Shown piece after piece: positions 56,866 through 64,000 of a DNA stretch of 64,000 nucleotides. The position numbers and the translations under genes were made by a program. Origin of the DNA: Kitasatospora sp. NBC_01246 (GTDB taxonomy: Bacteria > Actinomycetota > Actinomycetes > Streptomycetales > Streptomycetaceae); contig NZ_CP108484.1 of NCBI RefSeq assembly GCF_036226505.1, forward strand, positions 2,046,001-2,110,000, in the 5' to 3' direction. The notes below the pieces were generated by a model. That model had not been told where the DNA came from. It saw only the letters and a program-made list of their open reading frames with translations, and made no database searches. Each line of letters begins with the position of its first letter. Positions within the stretch are counted from its first letter, which is position 1.

Positions 56866-59534
56866 CAGCTGGCGCGCTCCGCGACCAGACCGCGCACCGC
56901 GGCGATGGCCTCGCCGACCGCGCCCGCGTCGGAGCCGCCGCCCTGGGCGACGTCGTCCTTGCCGCCACCGCCGCCGCCGAGGGTCTTGGCGGCGACCCGG
57001 ACCAGCTCGCCGGCCTTGATGCCGCGCCCGCGCGCGTCCTCGTTGGTGGCGATCACGGTCAGCGGGCGGTCGTTGGCCACCGTGAAGGCGGCGACCACGG
57101 CCGGCCGCGAGCCGAGCCGGCCGCGCACGTCCAGGACGAGCTTGCGCAGCTCGTCGGCGCCGGTGCCGTCGGCGACCCGGGCGGCCACCACGGCGATGCC
57201 CTGGACGTCCTCGGCGGAGTCGGCCAGACCCGCGGCGGCGGCCAGCACCTTCTCGGCGCGGAAGCGCTCGATCTCCTTCTCGGCGTCCTTGAGCTTGGCG
57301 AGCATGCCCGAGATCTTCTCCGGCAGCTCCTCCGGGCGGCCCTTGACCAGCTCGGTCAGCTGGGAGACCACGGTGTGCTCACGGGCGAGGAACTTGTAGG
57401 CGTCCACGCCGACCAGCGCCTCGACCCGGCGCACGCCGGAGCCGATCGAGGACTCGCCGAGCAGCTTCACCAGGCCCAGCTGGGCGGTGTTGCCGACGTG
57501 CGTGCCACCGCAGAGCTCCTTGGAGAAGTCCCCGATGGTGACGACGCGGACCGAGTCGCCGTACTTCTCGCCGAACATCGCGATGGCGCCGGCCTTGCGG
57601 GCCTGGTCCATCGTCATGACCTCGGCGGTCACGTCCAGCTCGCGGGTCAGCACGTCGTTGATCTTCTGCTCGACGTCGACCAGCACGCTGCCGGGCACGG
57701 CGGCGGGCGAGCCGAAGTCGAAGCGGAAGCGGCCGGGGGCGTTCTCGGAGCCGGCCTGGGCGGCCGTCGGGCCGAGCGCGTCGCGCAGCGCCTGGTGGGT
57801 CAGATGGGTGGCCGAGTGGGCGCGGGCGATGGCACGGCGGCGCTCGATGTCGATGGTGGCGTACGCCGAGGCGCCGAGCACGACCTCGCCGAACAGCACG
57901 CCGCCGGAGTGCACCGTCACGCCCGGGACGGGCTGCTGCACGTCGCGGATCTCCACCACGGCGCCGGAGTCCAGCCGGATCCGGCCGTGGTCGGCGAGCT
58001 GGCCGCCGCCCTCGGCGTAGAACGGGGTGCGGTCGAGGATGATCTCGACCTCGTCGCCCTCGCTCGCGGCCGGCGCCGGGACGCCGTCCACCAGCAGGCC
58101 GACCACGGTGGCCTCGCCCTCGGTGAGGTTGTAGCCGGTGAAGACGCTGGCGCCGGACTTGTCGGCGACCTCGCGGTACGCGGCGACGTCGGCGTGGCCC
58201 ATCTTCTTGGCCTTGGCGTCGGCCTTGGCACGGTCCCGCTGCTCCTGCATGAGGCGGCGGAAGCCGGCCTCGTCGACCTGGAGGCCCTGCTCCTCGGCCA
58301 TCTCCAGGGTCAGGTCGATCGGGAACCCGTAGGTGTCGTGCAGCTTGAACGCCTGCTCGCCGGAGAGCACCGCGCCGCCGGACTGCTTGGTCTCGGTGAC
58401 CGCGGTGTCCAGCAGGGTGGTGCCGGCCTTCAGGGTCTGCAGGAAGGCCGCCTCCTCGCCGCTGACGACCGTCTCGATGCGCTTGCGGTCGGCCTCCAGC
58501 TCCGGGTACTGCGGGGCCATCGCCTTGATCGCGACGTCGGTCAGGTCCTTCGCGACCTGGCCGGTGGCGCCCAGCAGGCGCATGTTGCGGATGGCGCGGC
58601 GCAGGATGCGGCGCAGCACGTAGCCGCGGCCCTCGTTGCCGGGGGTGACACCGTCGCCGATCAGCATCAGCGCGGTGCGGATGTGGTCGGTGACCACGCG
58701 CAGCGAGACGTCCGACTTGTGGTCGGCGCCGTAGGTGTGACCGGTCAGCTCGGCGGCGCGGTCGAGGATCATCCGGCTGGTGTCGATCTCGAAGAGGTTG
58801 TCGACGCCCTGCAGGATGGCGGCGAGGCGCTCCAGGCCGAGGCCGGTGTCGATGTTCTTGCTCGGCAGGTCGCCGAGGATCTCGAAACCGTCCTTGCCGT
58901 CACCGTGGCCGCGCTCGTACTGCATGAAGACCAGGTTCCAGATCTCCAGGTAGCGCTCGCCGTTGACGGCCGGGCCGCCCTCCTCGCCGTACGCGGGGCC
59001 GCGGTCGTAGTTGATCTCCGAGCACGGGCCGCACGGGCCGGGGACGCCCATCGACCAGAAGTTGTCCTTCATGCCGAGGCGCTGGATGCGCTCGGAGGGC
59101 ACGCCGATGACGTCGCGCCAGATCTGCTCGGCCTCGTCGTCGTCCTTGTAGACGGTGATCCAGAGCTTCTCCTTCTCCAGGCCGTAGCCGCCGTCCGCGA
59201 CGGGAGTGGTGAGCAGCTCCCACGCGAACTTGATGGCCCCTTCCTTGAAGTAGTCGCCGAAGGAGAAGTTGCCGCACATCTGGAAGAAGGAGCCGTGCCG
59301 GGTGGTCTTCCCGACCTCCTCGATGTCCAGGGTGCGCACGCACTTCTGGACGCTGGTGGCCCGGGAGAACTGCGGCTTGACCTCGCCGAGGAAGTACGGC
59401 TTGAAGGGCACCATGCCGGCGTTGACCAGCAGCAGGGTGGGGTCGTCGGCGACCAGGGACGCCGACGGAACGACGGTGTGGCCGCGCTCCTCGAAGAAGC
59501 GCAGCCAGCGGCGGCGGATCTCTGCCGACTCCAT
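56865..59534 (-). CDS. alaS: Alanyl-tRNA synthetase
   Basis: 889 residues, full length. Class II core at the N-terminus ([22 protein letters not shown]), editing domain with [11 protein letters not shown] and CGGTHVGNT (the HxxxH and CxxxH zinc motif), and a C-terminal glycine-rich end [15 protein letters not shown] (DHHA1 domain). It charges tRNA-Ala and hydrolyses mischarged Ser/Gly. The start overlaps the stop of the upstream DUF6167-like gene (TAATG). Confidence 0.98.
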   Translation of the reverse strand: MESAEIRRRWLRFFEERGHTVVPSASLVADDPTLLLVNAGMVPFKPYFLGEVKPQFSRATSVQKCVRTLDIEEVGKTTRHGSFFQMCGNFSFGDYFKEGAIKFAWELLTTPVADGGYGLEKEKLWITVYKDDDEAEQIWRDVIGVPSERIQRLGMKDNFWSMGVPGPCGPCSEINYDRGPAYGEEGGPAVNGERYLEIWNLVFMQYERGHGDGKDGFEILGDLPSKNIDTGLGLERLAAILQGVDNLFEIDTSRMILDRAAELTGHTYGADHKSDVSLRVVTDHIRTALMLIGDGVTPGNEGRGYVLRRILRRAIRNMRLLGATGQVAKDLTDVAIKAMAPQYPELEADRKRIETVVSGEEAAFLQTLKAGTTLLDTAVTETKQSGGAVLSGEQAFKLHDTYGFPIDLTLEMAEEQGLQVDEAGFRRLMQEQRDRAKADAKAKKMGHADVAAYREVADKSGASVFTGYNLTEGEATVVGLLVDGVPAPAASEGDEVEIILDRTPFYAEGGGQLADHGRIRLDSGAVVEIRDVQQPVPGVTVHSGGVLFGEVVLGASAYATIDIERRRAIARAHSATHLTHQALRDALGPTAAQAGSENAPGRFRFDFGSPAAVPGSVLVDVEQKINDVLTRELDVTAEVMTMDQARKAGAIAMFGEKYGDSVRVVTIGDFSKELCGGTHVGNTAQLGLVKLLGESSIGSGVRRVEALVGVDAYKFLAREHTVVSQLTELVKGRPEELPEKISGMLAKLKDAEKEIERFRAEKVLAAAAGLADSAEDVQGIAVVAARVADGTGADELRKLVLDVRGRLGSRPAVVAAFTVANDRPLTVIATNEDARGRGIKAGELVRVAAKTLGGGGGGKDDVAQGGGSDAGAVGEAIAAVRGLVAERAS

Positions 59535-59971
59535 TAGTGGTCCTTCCGGTTCGGGGTACCGCCCGGCTGCGGCAGTGCGCGGCCGGGCGTCTTTTCGATG
59601 GCTGGGGTGGTGCGCGCACCGTCGGACGATGCGCGGGCGCTGCTGGACGGAGGCAGGGCGGCGGCCGGGCTGCCGGGCGCCGCCGAGATAGCTCGGTACT
59701 GCGGCTCGCCGCGCAGGACCCGGCGCCGGGGCTCGACGACGGCGGTGCCGTCCAGTCCGAGGTCCTCGCGCAGCTGCTCCTCGCGCTCGGCCATGCCCGC
59801 CTTCACGTCCTGGGCGAACCGCTTGGCCGCGTCGCCCAGGTGCAGCGCGCCGCGCGCGGCGGTGCCCGAGAGGCTGTCCGGGGTGAGCCGGTGCACGGCC
59901 TCGTTGGCCTTGTTCATGGCCCAGACGGTGGCACCGGCGCCGACCGCCATCCAGAAGATGCGTCGCACCAT
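59534..59971 (-). CDS. DUF6167-like small membrane-associated protein
   Basis: 145 residues. [31 protein letters not shown] begins with a short hydrophobic helix, then an amphipathic helix rich in Lys/Glu ([22 protein letters not shown]). The C-terminal half is Pro/Ala/Ser-rich. From memory the family is DUF6167 and always lies just before alaS in streptomycetes. No function is known. It follows the DUF948 gene by four bases. Confidence 0.85.
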   Translation of the reverse strand: MVRRIFWMAVGAGATVWAMNKANEAVHRLTPDSLSGTAARGALHLGDAAKRFAQDVKAGMAEREEQLREDLGLDGTAVVEPRRRVLRGEPQYRAISAAPGSPAAALPPSSSARASSDGARTTPAIEKTPGRALPQPGGTPNRKDH

Positions 59972-59975
59972 GCCG

Positions 59976-60452
59976 TCAGCCCCTCACCGCGCGCCGGACC
60001 CGGGCGAGCAGGCCGCTCTTGGCCGTCGTCGCGGCGCGCACCTCGGCCCGGATCAGCCGGGCCAGCTCCTCGCGCTCGCTCGGCTGGGTGGGCAGCGTCA
60101 CGGTGCCGTTCTGCTTGGCGACGGCCTTGCGGACGCCGTAGCTGAAGGCCGCGACCTTGACCAGCGGCCCGCCCAGGGTGGCCGCGACGGTGGAGGAGAG
60201 CGCCTGGGCGTTGGCGGCGGCGTCCTGGACGTTGGCGGTGATCTCGTCGACCCGCTCCAGCTGCTCGTTGGCGCTGCGCACGGCGGCTCCGGCCTCGGTC
60301 AGCAGCGGCACGGCCTGCTCGGTCACGGCGGAGACCAGGACGGCGGCCTCCTTGAGCACCCGCGAGAGGTGCACCAGCACGACGGCGAGCAGGGTGACCA
60401 GGACCGCCCAGAACACGGCGACGAGCAAGCCGGCCAGCTCTCCCACGGACAC
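59976..60452 (-). CDS. DUF948-family membrane protein
   Basis: 158 residues. A single N-terminal transmembrane helix (AGLLVAVFWAVLVTLLAVVLVHL) is followed by a long amphipathic helix region with periodic Val/Ala (TEQAVPLLTEAGAAVRSANEQLERVDEITANVQ), characteristic of DUF948 and like the coiled coil of chemoreceptors. The C-terminus is basic. Probably an envelope-associated structural protein; role unknown. First gene of the DUF948-DUF6167-alaS-ruvX unit. Confidence 0.88.
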   Translation of the reverse strand: MSVGELAGLLVAVFWAVLVTLLAVVLVHLSRVLKEAAVLVSAVTEQAVPLLTEAGAAVRSANEQLERVDEITANVQDAAANAQALSSTVAATLGGPLVKVAAFSYGVRKAVAKQNGTVTLPTQPSEREELARLIRAEVRAATTAKSGLLARVRRAVRG

Positions 60453-60692
60453 CTTGTGCGCTCCCTCGCCTTGCTGTTCTCCGAAGGAGACCCTATCGCG
60501 ACCACGGCCGGTTTCCGGACCGGATATCGGCCGGGGCGTCCCCGGGCCCGTCCCTGCGGATCCGGTCCGGTGTACGAGCCGCGCGCGTAACCTACCGGCC
60601 GGTCACCTCGTTCTGCCGGACGGGCCGTCGCCGGGGCGGCCCGCGGGCACGCCCGAACCGCGACGGTCCGGGCCCGGAGACGGGAGCAGCGC

Positions 60693-62924
60693 TTGGCCGC
60701 GGACCCGACAGCACGGCCCGGAGCGGGGGCGGCGCGGCGGGAGCCGGCGCCCGGCCGGCTCCCGGCCGAGGTGACCAGCTTCGTCGGCCGGCAGCGGGAG
60801 CTGACCGAGCTGGCCCGGCTGCTGGCCGCCGCGCGGCTGGTCACGGTGACCGGCCCGGGCGGCGTGGGCAAGAGCCGGCTGGCCCTGCGCGCGGCGGCCC
60901 GGGCGGCCGGCGCCTTCCCGGACGGCACCTGGCTGGTCGAGGTCGCTCCCGTGCAGGACCCGCTGCTGCTCGGCCACGCCGTGCTGGAGGCGCTGCGGCT
61001 GACCGACGGCACCCCCCGGCCGCCGCTGGACGTGCTGACCGAGCAGCTCGCCGGGCGCCGGACGCTGATCGTGCTGGATGGCTGCGAGCACCTGGTGGAC
61101 GCCTGCGCGGAGCTGGTCGACGCCCTGCTGCGGGCACTGCCCGGCCTGCGGGTGCTGGCCACCAGCCGGGCGGCGCTGCGCGCCCCGGGCGAGCACCTGC
61201 TCGTCCTGGCGCCGCTGCCGGTGGGCCCGGTCGGCCCCGGCGCACTGCCGGACGCGGTGCGGCTGTTCGCCGACCGGGCCCGGGCGGTGCTGCCCTCCTT
61301 CGAGATCACCGCGGCCTCCGCCGAGGGGATCGCCCAGCTCTGCCGCCGGCTGGACGGCATCCCGCTGGCCGTCGAGCTGGCGGCCGGCCGGCTGCGGTCG
61401 CTCTCGGTCGCGCAGATCGACGCCCGGCTGGGCGACCGGTTCCGCCTGCTCACCGGCGGCGCCCGGACGGCGCTGCCGCGCCACCAGACGCTTCGCACGA
61501 CCATCGGGTGGAGTCACGAACTCTGCACGCCGCAGGAACGTTTGCTCTGGGCCCGGCTCTCGGTCTTCGCGGGGAGCTTCGACCTGGAGGCTGCCGAGTA
61601 CGTCTGCGCCGGCGACGGCATCGCACCGGACGACCTGCTCGACCTGGTGTCCGAGCTGATCAACAAGTCGGTGCTGCTCCGGGTGTCGGCCCCCGGCCGG
61701 CCGGCCGAGGAGGGGGGCGGCGTCAGGTTCGGACTGCTGGACACCCTGCGCGAGTACGGCCTGCGGTGGCTGCGCTCGACCGGTGAGGAGCAGCGGCTGC
61801 GGCGCCGCCACCGGGACTGGTACCTGGGCGTGGCCACCTGGGGCGAGGTCGAGTGGTTCGGCCCCCGGCAGGCGGAGACCGCCGAGCGCACCGAGCTCGC
61901 CCACCCCAACCTGCGCGCGGCGCTGGAGTTCTGCCTGGCCGAACCGGGCGAGGAGCAGCTCGCCCTGCTGCTGGCGAGCACGCTCTGGTTCTACTGGGTC
62001 GGCTGCGGCCACCTCGGCGAGGGCCGGCACTGGCTGGACCGCGCGCTCGCCCTCGACCCCGAGCCGACCGAGGCCCGCGCCAAGGCGCTCTGGGTCACCG
62101 GGTACATGGCGACCCTCCAGGGCGACCTGCTCACCGCCCGCCCGGCCCTGGAGGAGTGCCGCCGCCAGGCGCTGGACACCGGCGACGACCGGGCGCTCGC
62201 CTACGCCGTCCACCGGCAGGGCTGCGCCGCGCTGATCGGGGACGAGCCGGCCCGTGCCGCCGAGCTCTTCGAGGAGGCGCTCTGGCACTACCGGACGATC
62301 GGCGAGCTCAACAGCAACGTCCTGATGGCCATGTTCGAGCTGGGCATCGCCTACCTGTTCCAGGGCGACCAGGACAGCGGCGAGTTCTGGCTCGGCGAGG
62401 TCCGCGAGCTCTGCGAGGAGCACGGCGAGCAGTGGGCGTACGCCTACGGGCTCTACGCGCTCGGGTACTCGCACTGGCTGGACGGCGAGGTCCGGCTGGC
62501 CCGGGCGCGGGCCCGCGAGAGCGTCCGGCTCAACCACCTCTTCCACGACCTGCTGGGCATCGTGCTGGCGATCGACCTGCTGGCGCTGCTGGAGACCGAG
62601 CCCACCGGGCCCGGCCGGCCGGGCGACCTGCGCGAGGCCCGGGTGCTGCAGGGCGCCGCGCACCGGATCTGGCAGGCGGTGGGCAAGCCGTTCTTCGGCT
62701 CGCGCGCCTTCAACGGCCCCCACCGGCACTGCGAGGAGCGGGCCAGGGCCGGGCTGACCGAGCAGGAGTTCACCGAGTGCTTCGACCGCGGTGCCCGGCT
62801 GGACCTCGACGCCGCCGTCCACCGGGCGCTCGGCGGCGACGGCCGCGCGGGCGGTCCGGGCCGGCTGCCGGACCCCTTCCCGGTGCCGCCGGCGCCGCAC
62901 CCCTCACCGGCCAGGAATAGTTGA
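60693..62924 (+). CDS. STAND-type ATPase (LuxR-regulator-like) lacking a DNA-binding domain
   Basis: 743 residues from a TTG at 60693 with GGGAG six bases upstream. After VTSFVGRQRELTELARLL come TVTGPGGVGKSRLAL (Walker A) and LIVLDGCEHL (Walker B), then PLAVELAAGRL and the winged-helix region, typical of the NB-ARC-like ATPases of large actinobacterial regulators. From about residue 420 the C-terminal part is a TPR-like helical array. These proteins normally end in a LuxR helix-turn-helix; this one ends in a Pro-rich tail without it. It may act through protein partners. Confidence 0.88.
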   Translation: MAADPTARPGAGAARREPAPGRLPAEVTSFVGRQRELTELARLLAAARLVTVTGPGGVGKSRLALRAAARAAGAFPDGTWLVEVAPVQDPLLLGHAVLEALRLTDGTPRPPLDVLTEQLAGRRTLIVLDGCEHLVDACAELVDALLRALPGLRVLATSRAALRAPGEHLLVLAPLPVGPVGPGALPDAVRLFADRARAVLPSFEITAASAEGIAQLCRRLDGIPLAVELAAGRLRSLSVAQIDARLGDRFRLLTGGARTALPRHQTLRTTIGWSHELCTPQERLLWARLSVFAGSFDLEAAEYVCAGDGIAPDDLLDLVSELINKSVLLRVSAPGRPAEEGGGVRFGLLDTLREYGLRWLRSTGEEQRLRRRHRDWYLGVATWGEVEWFGPRQAETAERTELAHPNLRAALEFCLAEPGEEQLALLLASTLWFYWVGCGHLGEGRHWLDRALALDPEPTEARAKALWVTGYMATLQGDLLTARPALEECRRQALDTGDDRALAYAVHRQGCAALIGDEPARAAELFEEALWHYRTIGELNSNVLMAMFELGIAYLFQGDQDSGEFWLGEVRELCEEHGEQWAYAYGLYALGYSHWLDGEVRLARARARESVRLNHLFHDLLGIVLAIDLLALLETEPTGPGRPGDLREARVLQGAAHRIWQAVGKPFFGSRAFNGPHRHCEERARAGLTEQEFTECFDRGARLDLDAAVHRALGGDGRAGGPGRLPDPFPVPPAPHPSPARNS

Positions 62925-62995
62925 ATCTTGTCCATTGCTACACCGGTCGGCACCTCCCGGCACCCCCGCCGGGCGGACGCCCGGAAGGAGCAATC

Positions 62996-63319
62996 GTGGC
63001 CACCAACACCGCCGACGAGTACCGCCTCGCGACGTTCTACTTCGACTCCAAGGCGTACACCGACGCCGCCCGCATGCTGGAGGGCGTCCTCGCCGAGGAG
63101 CCGGCCAACCTGTCCGTCCGGCTGCTGCTGGCCCGCAGCTACTTCCACTCGGCCCAGCTCTCCCGCGCCGAGGCCGAGCTGCGCCGGATCCTGGACGCCC
63201 ACCCGGCCGAGGACTACGCCCGGCTGATGCTGGGCCGGACCCTGGAGCGCCAGGGCCGCGCCGAGGAGGCCCGCCCGCACCTGCGGCTGGCCGCCGCGAT
63301 GACCGGCGAGGACGACTGA
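62996..63319 (+). CDS. Small tetratricopeptide-repeat protein
   Basis: 107 residues from GTG at 62996 with AAGGAG five bases upstream. About three TPR-like helix pairs: RLATFYFDSKAYTDAARMLEGVLAEEP, VRLLLARSYFHSAQLSRAEAELRRILDAHP and ARLMLGRTLERQGRAEEARPHLRLA. It is a scaffold-type protein. It lies 71 bp after the STAND-type ATPase and before rpsD (convergent). Confidence 0.9.
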   Translation: MATNTADEYRLATFYFDSKAYTDAARMLEGVLAEEPANLSVRLLLARSYFHSAQLSRAEAELRRILDAHPAEDYARLMLGRTLERQGRAEEARPHLRLAAAMTGEDD

Positions 63320-63348
63320 GCACAACCCGGGAGCACCCGGGAACGGGA

Positions 63349-63384
63349 CGAGCCCCCGCCGCCTCGAAAGGCGACGGGGGCTCG
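63349..63384. terminator. Terminator between the TPR gene and rpsD
   Basis: Arms CGAGCCCCCGCCGCC and GGCGACGGGGGCTCG (one mismatch), loop TCGAAA, between convergent stops. Confidence 0.8.
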
Positions 63385-63413
63385 CTGGGTACGGCAGGCG
63401 TACCGCTCGCGGG

Positions 63414-64000
63414 TCAGCGCGAGTAGTACTCGACGACGAGCTGCTCGTCGCAGATCACCGGGACCTCCTTGCGCTGCGGCGCGCGGTCCAGGCGGAAGGC
63501 CAGGGCCTTCAGGTTGACCTCGAGGTACTTCGGGGTCTGGCCCTCGCCCGCGTAGCCACCCTCACGGGCGACCTGGAACGGGACCTTCTCCTTGCTGCGC
63601 TCGCGAACGGTCACGACGAAGCCCGGCTTCATCTGGTACGACGGCTTGTTGACCTTGCCGCCGTTGACCTCGATGTGACCGTGGACGACCATCTGACGGG
63701 CCTGGTAGATGGTGCGGGCAATGCCCGAACGCAGCACCAGGGAGTCCAGACGGGTCTCCAGCTCGGCGACGAGCGCCTCACCGGTCTTGCCCTCGGCCTT
63801 CTTCGCGCGGTCGAACGCGCGCGCCATCTGCTTCTCGCTCAGGTCGTACTGGGCGCGCAGACGCTGCTTCTCGAGCAGACGGACCTTGTAGTCCGAGTTC
63901 TGCTTGCGGCCACGGCCGTGCTGGCCGGGCGGGTACGGGCGGGCCTCGAAGTACTTGACGGACTTCGGGGTCAGCGGCACGCCGAGCGCACGCGCGATCT
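63414..64000 (-). CDS. rpsD: 30S ribosomal protein S4 (5' end outside window)
   Basis: The frame continues through the right edge (RSRALGVPLTPKSVKYF at the border), so only the start is missing; about 195 of 204 residues are present. The S4 core is VHGHIEVNGGKVNKPSYQMKPG and ARTIYQARQMVV. It lacks the N-terminal zinc cysteines in the visible part. It is an assembly protein of the 30S subunit and repressor of its own operon in some bacteria. It is the first gene of this strand from the right edge. Confidence 0.97.
   Translation of the reverse strand, partial: IARALGVPLTPKSVKYFEARPYPPGQHGRGRKQNSDYKVRLLEKQRLRAQYDLSEKQMARAFDRAKKAEGKTGEALVAELETRLDSLVLRSGIARTIYQARQMVVHGHIEVNGGKVNKPSYQMKPGFVVTVRERSKEKVPFQVAREGGYAGEGQTPKYLEVNLKALAFRLDRAPQRKEVPVICDEQLVVEYYSR

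Overview
The window is GC-rich actinobacterial chromosome, almost certainly from a Streptomycetaceae member (Streptomyces or Kitasatospora; I cannot decide which). The evidence is GTG and TTG starts, very high third-position GC, a BldD whose c-di-GMP-binding residues fall at the same numbers as in the Streptomyces protein, an actinobacterial integration host factor, and a long run of housekeeping genes in the usual streptomycete order (rsmB-fmt-def ... priA-metK-coaBC-rpoZ-gmk-mIHF-pyr operon-bldD-nusB-efp ... aro operon-mltG-ruvX-alaS-rpsD). I saw no insertion sequence, prophage, CRISPR array, tRNA or rRNA.

Region 1 (1-7305) is accessory: a haloalkane-dehalogenase-like hydrolase cut by the window edge, a beta-carbonic anhydrase preceded by a small leader peptide and five tandem 10-bp repeats, an aminoglycoside-phosphotransferase-like kinase, two paralogous DJ-1/AraC regulators, a Nudix hydrolase, a secreted trypsin-like protease and an XRE/MmyB regulator with a perfect 33-bp palindrome upstream.

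Region 2 (7306-13852) is the most novel part. After an 889-bp non-coding stretch with a DasR-type operator-like site comes a tightly coupled five-gene operon: PhyH-type 2-oxoglutarate oxygenase, DUF6271 protein with a glycosyltransferase-like DxD motif, ornithine-decarboxylase-fold enzyme, GNAT acetyltransferase and MFS exporter. It ends at a perfect hairpin and looks like a compact pathway for a modified amine, with its own exporter.

Region 3 (13936-42001) is mostly core: a MarR regulator, translation-initiation and tRNA/rRNA modification genes, PriA without its ATPase motifs, metK, coaBC, rpoZ, gmk, mIHF, and the complete UMP pathway (pyrR-B-C, a PH-like membrane protein, carA-carB, then pyrD-pyrF). 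A PyrR-binding-loop-like sequence overlaps the pyrR ribosome binding site. Then come bldD, nusB, efp and an M24-family protein that has lost most metal ligands.

Region 4 (42002-48391) is a metal-linked and accessory insert: a cysteine-free L33 with a Zur-like box, a NiCoT cobalt/nickel transporter behind a cobalamin riboswitch, a divergent ArsR regulator, an ECF-type sigma factor with a SRPBCC partner, a Nei-type glycosylase and a P-loop ATPase.

Region 5 (48392-64000) holds aroQ-B-K-C, an 18-bp minisatellite of ten units, aroE, two tandem MltG paralogues, ruvX, alaS, two small envelope-associated proteins, a large STAND-type ATPase without DNA-binding domain, a TPR protein and the 3' part of rpsD.
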